Made by a program: the position numbers and the translations under genes | Notes under the pieces: model-generated | What the model saw: the letters and a program-made list of their open reading frames with translations, nothing else | What the model was told of the DNA's origin: nothing | Databases searched by the model: none | Part shown: in pieces, positions 1 to 9,812 of the stretch | Layout: the number at the start of each line of letters is the position of its first letter | Numbering within the stretch: the stretch's first letter is position 1 | Assembly (NCBI RefSeq): GCF_030272615.1 | Contig: NC_081408.1 | Location: 309,516,450 to 309,580,449, forward strand | Direction of reading: 5' to 3' | From: Cryptomeria japonica | Lineage: Eukaryota; Streptophyta; Pinopsida; Cupressales; Cupressaceae | Length of the DNA stretch: 64,000 nt

Positions 1-1143
1 CATCATCACTATCTGAGTATAGTTTTCCTTAGAATCATTATTGTATAAACTTGTACTATTTGTTGTGTAATTCCTTTTGATCAATAAAGAGTCATTTCTA
101 CCTTCTCATAAGTTGTATTTTATGCATTTTTATGGAATGGTTGATATTTTCTTGTGATAAAGTTGTTTATCCTTAAAAAAATTATCTTGTTCTCTTTTCC
201 TTATACAGTATCACATATTATTTGTAGTTCATAGTATGTGTTTATCAAATTAATGCAATTATTCAATTGTAAAACAAAAATCATTTTGCATGTTGTCATG
301 AATATCAATCTTTTATATGAAACACATGCAAAAATATGTTAAATTTTAAGTTGTGTGAGGAATATTTGGTCATTTTAATCATATTGTGAATGTTTTAGTA
401 AGTATAAGTCTTTGAATCTATGGTGTATCACGTCCTTGTTTTATTTAGTTTCATACTCAATTTTATCCATTTCCTTGCAATAGCAATAGTTTAGGTGGTA
501 TACTAAGGGAACCAACCCTCTCTAGAGATTCACTCCACCTTACAAGTCACCCACAACCTAGGAGTGTTTCTATTGTGTAAGTTGGAAGGAGAATTATCTC
601 AACAATCCTCCAAATATTATATTCAATAGTGACAATAGTGATAAGGAACCACATTAGCAAAATAGTTCTTGATCCCAAATTTGGTATGAAGCAAATTGAT
701 GAATAAATATACTTATTTACACTATCAATTCATATGTTGTTCTGATTCAATTCATAATGAATAATTGTGTTTATTGTACACTATTAAGTTCTTTATCATA
801 ACACAATTAGAGAGTCCCATCATGGACAGACCAAGATCATCTAATGCTTCATGAGGGTCAGTGCATCATATTGTTTATTATTTTCTTATATTCGATCCAC
901 CCATTAGATACGTTTTCACCTTGGTCTTATATACTTTTCTACATAATATTTATTTCTATAGTATAATAAAGGTTTCTCTCTACATGTTAGCATAACTTAA
1001 GCATTCACCATATCAATCTCTAGAATCTTCTTACATCCATCTCTTCATTTTTCCTTTGCATTCTTCATTCATAAATTTTTTAATCATCTGTCAACATTTT
1101 TACACTAAACCTCTTCATTCAACAACTCATTTTTGTAATTTTT
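1..1143. repeat. Dispersed repeat, copy 1 (partner 37927-39078)
   Basis: This stretch aligns almost base for base with 37927-39078. Both copies share GATCAATAAAGAG near their start, a polyadenylation-like signal, and an identical phrase ending in CCCTCTCTAGAGATTCACTC further in. Similarity fades near 1143 and 39078. No reading frame of note is present. The copy begins at or before the window edge, so its true left end is not visible. It is probably part of an old retroelement (LTR end plus leader), but no terminus or primer site confirms that. Confidence 0.75.
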
Positions 1144-1149
1144 TTGTCA

Positions 1150-1911
1150 ATATTGTATATAGTGAAATTTGGAAGATTAATCTATTGCAAAACCATAAAA
1201 TATACAACCACATAAAACCCATGTTGTACAATCAAGAATCTATCATACACCAATGAAGAACCTAAAACATACAAATCACAAAAAAATAGAAAGATTATAC
1301 CATTCACATGCTTAGTAGGGTTTTATCTCCATTTTTTCCTATCTCCATTGATCTTGTTTGATATAGTTCCTCTCATATTTTGTGTTGTGTGCAAGAGCTC
1401 AACAAAGAACGGATTGTGGTTGTGAAGTCACTTGATCACTTGAAGGATTAATAGATGCATTAGTTAGGGTTGATAAGTTTGAGAGTATCCTCTTATATAG
1501 AAGATGCCTTAGGAAATGAAGGGGTAGAATTAAGAGGTGAAAAGCTAAATGGCCGGCTAGGATTAAAGGGTAGTAGGGAAAATAATAAAATATGAAGGGG
1601 GTAGTTAGGGGAAAATTAAGAGATAAATGACAAGTGTCATGGAGGGAAAAAGATAATGAATTAAATAAATAAATAAAGATCTATTTAATTAATACAAGAA
1701 GTGGGACCAATTAAATAAATAAAATATTTATTTAATTTGGGGAAAGGATAATTAAAATAAATAAAAATATTTATTTAAATAGGGAAAGGCTGGAAAGGAT
1801 TAATGAAAATTAAATAAATAAAAATCCATTAATAGAAGGCTTGGGATAAGATAATTAAATAAATTAAAATATTTATTTAATTATGATAGGACAATTTTAG
1901 GTGTCTTTAGT
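1150..1911 (-). mobile_element. Degraded LTR-like sequence, minus strand
   Basis: Read on the minus strand from 1911, this begins AAAGACACCTAAAATTG, close to the start of the solo LTR at 27307 (TGTAGACACCTAAAAG). It continues with the same alternating TTTATTTAATTAAAT blocks and then TCTATATAAGAGG near 1495, matching the place of CCCTATAAATAGAG in that LTR. The left end is not defined and no TSD was found. I read it as an old, inverted member of the same LTR family. Confidence 0.5.
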
Positions 1912-2832
1912 TTGCCCATCTTTGAGACAATGCAGCTTGTCATGTTGGCTCAAAGGAGATAAGATAAACTAATAGAAAGTTTGCCCCAGGATGGGAGTGA
2001 TGCCCCCTCGAGAGATTGGATGAAAAAAATTTGAAAAAGATGCCAACAATCTCTTGAAAAGAAAGAACAACTAAAAGGGATAATGATAAGATGATAGGAA
2101 TACTTAGGTGAAAACTAGAATCAAAAGGGATCAACGGACAGGAAAATGGCGACAGGAGGTGAGCACAACCAATTAGAGTTCCACAACCTATATATAGAGG
2201 TCATGGGGAAACACATCCTCATTTACATCCACAATATTTGAGAAATCAAAGATAGTAGAGCACTCAAAGAGCTTAGAGAGAAGTCAGCAGTGGAGAGATC
2301 ATGGCAATTAGACTACATCAATTTGATCACATCCGATGGTTCGAGTAGCCTGTAGATGTGGGTGATCCGGTATGTGTCTCAGACTTTCTTAGTAAATTTG
2401 CATTTACGACACATTTATTAGGCTAGTTAAGTCGGTTGAACAAAAATTTGAAATCGGTGTTTAGGTGTAGGAACACGATTTCATCAAGTTAGGGTGCATT
2501 TGTGATGTTCAAACATGTATATGTTCAAGAAAACCATGTCTACAAATGTAATCACATTTGCATCATGTATGTGCTTGTGTGTGATGCACAAGCATGTTTA
2601 GGTCTAGTAAAATTGTGTTTGCAAATGTTAAAACAAGTTTAGATAAGGTAAAACCACGTCTATGCAATTAAGACATATCTATGATAGATAAAATTGCGTC
2701 TAAGTCCAAAGAGGCCAAAATTGACACTTTTGTGATCAACATATGTTGTCAATTAGATAAGTTGTCGAGAGGATAGACTCAAACAAGCGCCCTAGCTAGG
2801 ACAAGGTAGGATTAGAGTTGGAATCAACAATC
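1912..2832 (+). other. Leader-like region with degenerate short repeats
   Basis: No gene is visible. After the TATA-like site at 2189 the sequence holds several degenerate copies of a motif resembling AAAACCACGTCTATGCAATT, at about 2535, 2605, 2650 and 2690. It has the character of a retroelement LTR plus untranslated leader feeding into the open frame at 3245. Confidence 0.35.
2189..2197 (+). promoter_or_regulatory. TATA-box-like site
   Basis: TATATATAG lies in CCTATATATAGAGGTC, followed 20-40 bases on by a C- and A-rich start-like stretch. It is the best core-promoter candidate upstream of the PMD-type frame at 3245, about 1 kb away, as expected for an LTR promoter. Motif evidence only. 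Confidence 0.35.
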
Positions 2833-3180
2833 ATGTGATAGACATACATCACCAATTGGATAAACTAGTTGAGAGGATAATTCAAGCAAGTGCCCCTAGG
2901 CAGGTAGGATGCTAAGTTGATATCAGATAAGCCATTGAATTGATAAAATCCACTGAGTACTCTAACAAAAATAGGATCGAGTTCAATGTGATAAATATGT
3001 ACACTAGAATACAATGCCATGTGATAAACATAAGCACTTGGATAGATGAGTGTCATTTGATAGACATAAGCACTACTAGGATAGAGTTTGATAAGCAGTA
3101 CCATGTGATAGACATAGGCACCACTAGGATAAGATAGGATAAGCATCACTATGTGATGAACATGACTACTACCAGAACTG
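2833..3180. repeat. Degenerate minisatellite around CATGTGATAGACATA
   Basis: At least five imperfect copies of CATGTGATAGACATA followed by GCACTACTAGGATA occur at about 2833, 3018, 3054, 3102 and 3150, spaced 36-48 bases in the dense part. The array stops about 65 bases before the ATG at 3245. It yields spurious repetitive open frames on both strands. Confidence 0.7.
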
Positions 3181-3244
3181 ACACAATTGACTTGACTGAT
3201 TGTAGGAGTATCTAGGATAGATAGAGTCACGAGAGAAATTCCCT

Positions 3245-5095
3245 ATGACACAATGGCTACAGTCAAGCCTGATTGTCGAGGATCATGCAACAATAGAGGC
3301 CATGGGATTGACAATCATGTTCATTCCTGAGATTCGAGAAAACACAAGATTGTTGACTACTCTAGCAAAGAGGTGGTACTCATATACATGCTCATTTCAT
3401 TTTCCTATAGGTGAGATGTCTATCACTTCAGAGGATGTTTATCGGATTTTGAGGATTCCTATCACTAGGGAGCTAGTAGTCTACGACCGGGAGGGAGATG
3501 AGGATGCACCATGATGAGTCTTTGTAGACTCAGAGGAGAATACTTGAGCTGGGAGATTATGTACACTAGAAGATAGACATTGATTGCAGTGGTGGGAGGG
3601 GTTATCTGCGGGTTTATATGTCCCAATAGGGCTACTCGTAGACTAGCTATTTGATGGGGGGGCATTAGAGATGCTCCTAACAAAGAGGACAAGGTTTGTA
3701 TGGGGGACATGCTTGCTAGAAAACTTGTACCATGAGCTGCATCAATTTATTTACCTTGGTGGTTGTGGGCTTGGATGCGGGATTACACTACTACAAGTAT
3801 GGGCTTACAAGCATATAGTTGTGACTAGGTTTATTCACTTCATATTCAGGGGTCTTGGACAAGCCTATGTACATATCTATAGCATGATTACTTCCCATCC
3901 ATGGATCAAGAATTTGGAGTACTAGAAGAGAGTGATGGATGATATAGATAGTGTTATATGGAGGAAACATCTAGATTGTGAGGTATGGGTTGAGGATGAC
4001 AGGGAGTTATCTTTTTGCTTTCATAGAAAATAATTGATCGATCAAACAACGTACATTTTGGATAAACATTTACCAGACAAGGTATCTAGGCAATTCGGAA
4101 AAGTATAGTAGATGCCTTGGGGTTAAGGTGAGTTTGCTTACACAATCAGAAAGCAGGTACACTGGGGACCCTTTCTACCATATGATGTTGTTGTGACACA
4201 ATTTTAAGCGATGGTAGCTATGCCTTGGGATTTACTAAAAGGTGTAGTAAATGAAAGGATGATAGCTGAGTATGAGGCCTATTTCATTGCACATCCATTC
4301 CCACGGTTGACAGGGTCAGGAAATCCAACACCCAGGTTAGATGAGGATGATGTTGATGATGATGAGGATGGAGGCGGGAGACAAAGGAGATGGAGGAGAG
4401 GAGGAGAAAGGAGGATGGTGAGAGGCCGAGCGGTAGGAGGACAAGCACAGGGTAGGGATGGGAGGCCACATAGAGGGAGAGGGGGACAACCTCTACAAAG
4501 TTCATCCTAGGCACAGGTTGGACCGGCACAAGGACAAGACACCCCTAGATAGGAGAGAGTTGAGATATCAACTAAGGGTGGAGATGAGGAGGAGAATGAG
4601 CTCATTATTCTTAGAGATCTCACACAGGGCTAGGTCGATGAGATTGAGGATCTCCAGAGAGAGGTGACTCGATTGAGGCAAGAGCTACGGGACACCCGAG
4701 ATGAGAGGGATAGGGTGATTGAGCGGTACTCAACCATTGAGGATGTTATCAAGGTGGCATAGGCTACATAGCAAGGAGACTCATCCTTAGGATACACCTA
4801 TTACATTAGAGCTAGGGAGGAGATCAGTTACTAGTGGAGCTTATATGAGGCATAAGTGCCACCTCGTCTTAGGGCTAGGAGCTACAGACGAGCATCTTGA
4901 TCCACTACTACAGGGAGAGACTGGCAAAGGGCATCTAGTGGCGAATTTATGGGGTCACCACCACCACCACCAGTAGTAGGGTCACTAGGAGGGGGTCAGC
5001 AAGATAATTTAGGGGCTGGTCTTTTGAGTGCTTAGATTCCTTTGAGGCCTACCAACTCTGAGGGAGGGAGTTCATCATAGCTCTCTTGAGTCCAT
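3245..5095 (+). pseudogene. Plant mobile domain (PMD) protein, decayed
   Basis: The first frame (3245-3514) begins with an ATG and contains FHFPIGEMSITSEDVYRIL, which fits the signature of the PMD family (aminotransferase-like, plant mobile domain), known both from MAIN/MAIL proteins and from genes carried by plant transposons. Shifted frames continue the domain: 3671-3925, then HLPDKVSRQFGKV near 4070, typical of the PMD C-terminal part. After it comes an acidic run (DEDDVDDDEDGG), an Arg/Gly-rich tail (about 4370-4500) and a coiled-coil-like helix (EIEDLQREVTRLRQELRD, about 4640-4700). Several stops and frameshifts break it, so it is non-functional as one protein. The upstream TATA site and minisatellite suggest it was carried by a retroelement. 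An active spliced gene is unlikely because the breaks lack splice sites I could recognise. Confidence 0.65.
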
Positions 5096-5640
5096 TTTTT
5101 GTATCACTTTTTGTATGATGACGTAGACACCTTTGGTTGATTTTGTAGTCATGTGATTTGGACATCATTGTATCATGACACATGATTATTTGATATATAC
5201 GAGAGATGATCTATCCTTGCAACAATTATATACATGTGTTTTATGTGATGCATTTTCTATGATGTTACTTATGTTTATGATGTGATTTATGATGTGATGT
5301 TTCTATATGATTTATCATATTTTTCTATGGTGTATGCATGTCATTTATATGATTATTCTATAATTCTTATGATGTGATGCAATATGTGTATGTTATATGC
5401 TATGTGATGTGATGATGCAAATGTTTATGCTTATAATGATGTATGATAGTTGCATATGTATGAAAATAATGTACTAATAAGTGTTGTATGCAGGATGTGA
5501 TGTGATTATATACATGTTTGAATGATAAGTGCAGGATGGATACAAATATTACATGTATAATATGGATAATGCATACTAACATGATGATGTAGATATTTTT
5601 GGTGTGTTATTATACTCAGTCATGTGATTCTAGACTACAC
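5096..5640. repeat. Low-complexity TGATGTGATG / TATGATG DNA
   Basis: This is a simple-sequence-like stretch built from ATGATGTGATG and TTATATGAT words, following directly on the PMD pseudogene. It carries no gene. The minus-strand open frame through it (5400-5582) is a His/Ile-rich by-product. Confidence 0.6.
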
Positions 5641-6169
5641 GAGACTGAGGACAGGACAATGGAGGACAAATTAGAAAAGGGAGATGTAAGGTAGAAGATA
5701 TGGAGGTGAAAGAGATTATTGTGTGTTATCATCATTGAGCTTTATTATGGCAAATAGGTAATGACCATCTAGATACATGTTTGACCTAGATAGTCATTGT
5801 ACCCTTTGCATGGAGATTAGACAAATGCAAACAAGGAATGCCCCATTTCACACTAGACTCGTGAATTCCTCATATCATCGGACAAGCCATAGTATTTCTC
5901 AGAGACAATCCATAGACAATAAATAGGTGAACATACTCCATCCTCACCTTTCTAGTCAAAGACATCCCGACGATTAAAATTTCTAGCTAGAGACATCCTA
6001 AAAAAGCTAAAAAGACATGTCATTAGAAAAGGTAAAATCAAAAGAAAATCAAAGACTTGACACCAACATACAATGAAATCCTTAAGTTATTAGCGTATCT
6101 TGCCATATATATGTTGACATGTTTGATCTAGTCATAATGTTGTCATCCTGATAAAGGACAGATAATGCT
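5641..6169. other. No recognisable feature
   Basis: A unique-looking AT-rich stretch without a coding frame, RNA gene or repeat that I can identify. It ends at the TSD candidate ATGCT (6165-6169) before the LTR start. Confidence 0.4.
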
Positions 6170-7739
6170 TGTAGACACCCAAATCTATCCACTTAATTGA
6201 ATGAATATTTAGTATTTATTTGATTATTTAAACCATCGATCAATAGTTAATTAAATTAATATTTAATTAATTCATCTTGAAATTCTTCTCCTATTAATTA
6301 AATAAATTATTCAATTTATTTAAATTAATACATTAAACCATATTCTAACAATTAATTAAATGAATAAAGCATATTTGTTTAATTAGCCCCTCTCCACATT
6401 TAAATAAATAAATATTTATTTAAATCTCTAAAACCATCCCACTTGCATTCTCCTACAAATGCAAGTTGCACAATTTTAGTTAAAATAAATAAATTTAATT
6501 TTAATTAAAATCCCCTTTTATCCTCACCCACTTGCTCACTAAATTTCTTCTAGACTCTTCTAATCCCCTTCTAGACTCTTCTAACCCCTTCTAATTAGCC
6601 TAATCCCCCTCTCTAATCATTTGCACATTCCCAAACAAAGGTCACTTCTCAAAAATGCCTCAAAGTCTTTGAAATGCATTAAAGGTTTTTATTTTTCAAC
6701 AAGTTAACCCCCAAAGTCTTTCAAAGCCTTTATGGCTCTTACATAACCATTAATGGTTAACTCAACTTCCCCACATGGTTAGAGACTTTCCCTCCAACTC
6801 AACCCTCATTTAACTCATGAGTCTCTTCAAGCATTTATTGCTTTGACCATGGTTATCTCCATTAACTCTTGCACAAGAGTTTATCCATTGGATAAAAGCT
6901 TTATCCACTAACTCAAGCCTAACCAAACCCTCCTGGGGTAACCCTCATGTCATCTCAAGCATTTAATGCTTCTTCCCTCTCCTCTCAATCCATCTCATTT
7001 GACACTTTCCATCATGGGATTCGGTTGAAAGCCATCACATGGATCCCAAACCCATCAATCTTGACCCTTCACAAGCCCACTCAATCTTGGCCATTCGATC
7101 AACATTTTTTCCTATAAAAGGACCTCATTCCCCAAGAAAAAAAAAAGAAAAAAGAGAGCATTAGAGAATTGTTATTGTAGTAAAATTTACATTGACATTA
7201 ATTAGGAGCTTTCTCATAGCAAATATTTTACACTTTCATAAGCATTTATTTTCATTTACAACCATCTCAAATCTTCATCTGGCATCCATGGATAGTGCTA
7301 AAAGTTGAGAGCTACACTCATTTGGGACATGGAGAGGAGAGGAACAAGGAAGAGCCAACATCATCAAGCATAGGAAGGGAGTATTAGAGTTGTCTAGTTC
7401 TTTATTTTCCTCGTTGCTTTTTTATAAATCTTTCTTGATATGCTTTGAAATGGATTTATTTTTATGTTATGCTTATGGTTGAAAGCTTACTAACATGATT
7501 TCTTTATTGTCCACTAATCCCTTTTTCACATAATCAATGCTAAACAATTTTGTTGTTGTCAAAGTCTGCCAAAATATTGATTTGTTGAAAGAGCATTGCT
7601 ACTTGTGTCTCATCTAAAACTGACTTATTCCATGAACTGATACTTTATTGTGGAGAAGAGCGAAAAATTATTGTGGATCGATTATGCAAGTAATCTTTTA
7701 TTGCAGATTGTGTGCGAAATAACAAGGAATGAAAAGACA
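6170..7739 (+). mobile_element. LTR candidate of the TGTAGACACC family
   Basis: It starts TGTAGACACCCAAATC, as the solo LTR at 27307 starts TGTAGACACCTAAAAG. The two share long TTTAATTAAAT-rich blocks, phrases such as CTAGACTCTTCTAA, GCATTTAATGCTTC and GTTGAGAGC, and a TATA-type core (CCTATAAAAGGACC near 7110; CCCTATAAATAGAG near 28298 in the other copy). A possible 3' end is ...AAGACA at 7739, because ATGCT follows (7740-7744) and also precedes the start (6165-6169) as a possible TSD. Similar TTATTGTGGA words on both sides of 7739 make that right end uncertain. Confidence 0.6.
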
Positions 7740-8159
7740 ATGCTCCTCAAAACATGCAATGCCAAGAAATCCACTTCCATCGAGGTTTAGGATCTGCCCC
7801 TGATTACAGATAGGACCTAATTTATTATGGGTGAAAGGAAATGAATGGAAAAAGGTTTACGATGGAAATGTGGTTTTATTATGGAAGGCGAACCAATCTT
7901 AGGTAAATCAATAACAAGCCATGATGAGAATGGGAAAATTTATTGTGGAATGAAAGGTTGTGAGTGTGTATGAATTTTTGATACATCACATTTAAGCATC
8001 AGGTATGAATTTTTTTCGATTTCCTTGTCCTTTTATAATTTATTTACATTTTTTTTATTTTTTTCGATTTTTTAGTTATAAATTAGGTTTTTTATTTCAA
8101 ATACACTATGTTGTTGAAATTTATTAATTAAATTAAATTTTCAACTTCAATTAGGTAAA
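7740..8159. other. Leader-like DNA, no gene
   Basis: No coding frame. TTATTGTGGA-like words recur (about 7865 and 7940). The stretch leads to the gag-like ATG at 8160 and could be the untranslated leader of the element whose LTR lies at 6170. Confidence 0.3.
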
Positions 8160-8330
8160 ATGGCTGATAACAATGAGAATCCACAACCACCACAAACTGC
8201 CACAACCACCAAACCCTCCACTACCAAACCCCCCCCCCCCCTCAATTCATGAATTAATTGGTCAAAATTTTGATCAATTGAGGGGAATTATTGATACTTC
8301 CATATTTCCCCTCTCCCCCTCCCCCTAATT
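8160..8330 (+). pseudogene. Gag-like N-terminus, frameshifted at poly-C
   Basis: An ATG at 8160 opens MADNNENPQPPQTATTT, a Pro/Thr/Gln-rich start like that of many plant Ty3/gypsy Gag proteins. A run of 13 C (8229-8241) then throws the frame, ending it at a TGA just after. In the neighbouring frame the sequence reads on as SIHELIGQNFDQLRGIID, Gag-like in character. CT-rich DNA follows at once and no further Gag sequence is seen. The Gag assignment rests on composition and position only. Confidence 0.4.
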
Positions 8331-8501
8331 ACCTCTCTCTCCCTAGATCCTTTTCCCTTTCTCTCTCTCTCCCCTTCTCTTTCCATCTCCCTCTCCCTCT
8401 CTCCTTTTTGATAATTACATCTCCTCCCTTCCCCCTCCCACTAATTTCTCTCTCTAGATCCCTTTCCCCTTCTCCCCTAACTCTTCCTCTCCCTTTCCCC
8501 T

Positions 8502-8533
<32 letters not shown>

Positions 8534-8610
8534 CCTTGCCCACCCACTTGAGCCCTCTCCCTCTCCCTCTACCTAACCTCTTCTCTCCCTCCCTCTCTCC
8601 CTAACCTAAA
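8284..8610. repeat. CT-rich low-complexity tract
   Basis: About 330 bases of CTCTCC, CCCTCTC and TTTCCC words form an almost pure pyrimidine strand. The Ser/Leu/Pro-rich open frame at 8291-8551 is a by-product of composition. Confidence 0.85.
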
Positions 8611-8613
8611 CAA

Positions 8614-8731
8614 GGTATCAAATATTGGATATTATCTTATACTCGATAACTTTGTGGAAGGGTGCCAACCAAATTGTTGGCACCCATATGAAAATCTATT
8701 AGATGTCGGATAGTATCTGATATCTGATACC
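8614..8731. repeat. Foldback (inverted-repeat) element
   Basis: A perfect 10-bp stem GGGTGCCAAC / GTTGGCACCC (8660-8669 and 8676-8685) with a 6-base loop sits inside a longer imperfect inverted repeat. The outer arms start GGTATCAAATATTGG (8614) and end ATATCTGATACC (8731). The whole could fold into one long hairpin, like a foldback transposon or MITE. No TSD was found. Confidence 0.65.
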
Positions 8732-8739
8732 TTTTATTA

Positions 8740-8932
8740 TTCATATATTAATAATATATATAATTTAATATGTTAATATATTATAATATTAATATATAAT
8801 ATATATTATTATATAGTATATATTAATATATTATATATTATATATTAATATATAATATATATTATAATTTATAAATTATATTCATAGAAAAAAATCAGAT
8901 ATTTGATATTATCAAATATCCATTACCTTTGA
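8740..8932. repeat. AT palindrome-rich tract
   Basis: About 140 bases are made almost only of ATATTAATATAT words, followed by ATCAGATATTTGATATTATC (8895-8914), which resembles the outer arm of the foldback at 8614 in inverted order. It may be the other half of a larger foldback unit. Confidence 0.6.
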
Positions 8933-9622
8933 GAAAAATCCATAGCCTTGGTATTTTCTTCGGGATTGCTTTGGGATTTGGCTAGGACATGCCAAACTTG
9001 GAAAGTCAACAGAAAAAATGTGTTTAAGAGTTTTTTGTGCTTTTGCAGACTTCGCCCTAATAGCAGACAACATTTTTTTTAGCCAAAACTAATGAAACAA
9101 AAAGGGATTTTTAAAGAGATTCTCAGCTTTCCAACAATATAATTTTTTCCTTATTTTGACACTAATAAATAATTATTATTCATTTTCTAATTGAATTCTG
9201 ACTAAATTCCTGATTGATAGGCTGATTAAAAAACATCTATAACTTTCAAATGGTATCATATTTTTTGAATCTAAAACATGCATCACATTCTATGCTTTGA
9301 ATACTAAAGGATTTAAAAAAAATGAATTTCATAAAGTTTTGACCAAGTTATGGTAGTCCAACATACGAGTTTTTATATTTTGAAAAAGTTGTAGTAGAAA
9401 ATTCATAATTAATTATTTATTTCAAAAAAATTACAAAAAAAGTTTGTCACATCCGGACACGAGTCTTCTACTTATATCTAAAATCTTATAAAAAAAAATT
9501 ATGATTTGATTATGGTTAGGGTGGTCAGATAGACACCCGCTTCTTATCTTTTTAGTAAAATTTTAGTACTACTACATTGAAATTTCAAATTTTCATCAAA
9601 TAGATTTTTTTTCAAAAAAAAC
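8933..9622. other. No recognisable feature
   Basis: AT-rich sequence with short A runs. I see no coding frame, RNA gene or repeat partner. Confidence 0.4.
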
Positions 9623-9812
9623 TACTGTGTGTGTGTGTGTACATATGTATATGTACATTATAATTACATACATATACATACATATACATATATATGCATA
9701 CATACATATATATGTATATGTATATGTATGTACGTACATACATACATGTGTGTGTGTGTGTGCATACATAGATATGTATGTATGTATGTATGTACATACA
9801 TACATACATGTT
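9623..9812. repeat. GT / ACATAT / TATG compound microsatellite
   Basis: A (GT)n run, then ACATATACAT words, a second (GT)n run near 9748 and TATG/ACAT tetramers form a compound purine-pyrimidine-alternating tract. All open frames here, on both strands, are repeat artefacts (Cys/Val/Tyr/Ile/His-rich). Confidence 0.9.

Noticed and set aside
2865-3230. 121-codon minus-strand frame with repeating Tyr-His-Met peptides
   Set aside because: Produced by the CATGTGATAGACATA minisatellite; opposite strand to the PMD frame and without family.
8291-8551. Ser/Leu/Pro-rich frame
   Set aside because: By-product of the CT-rich tract.
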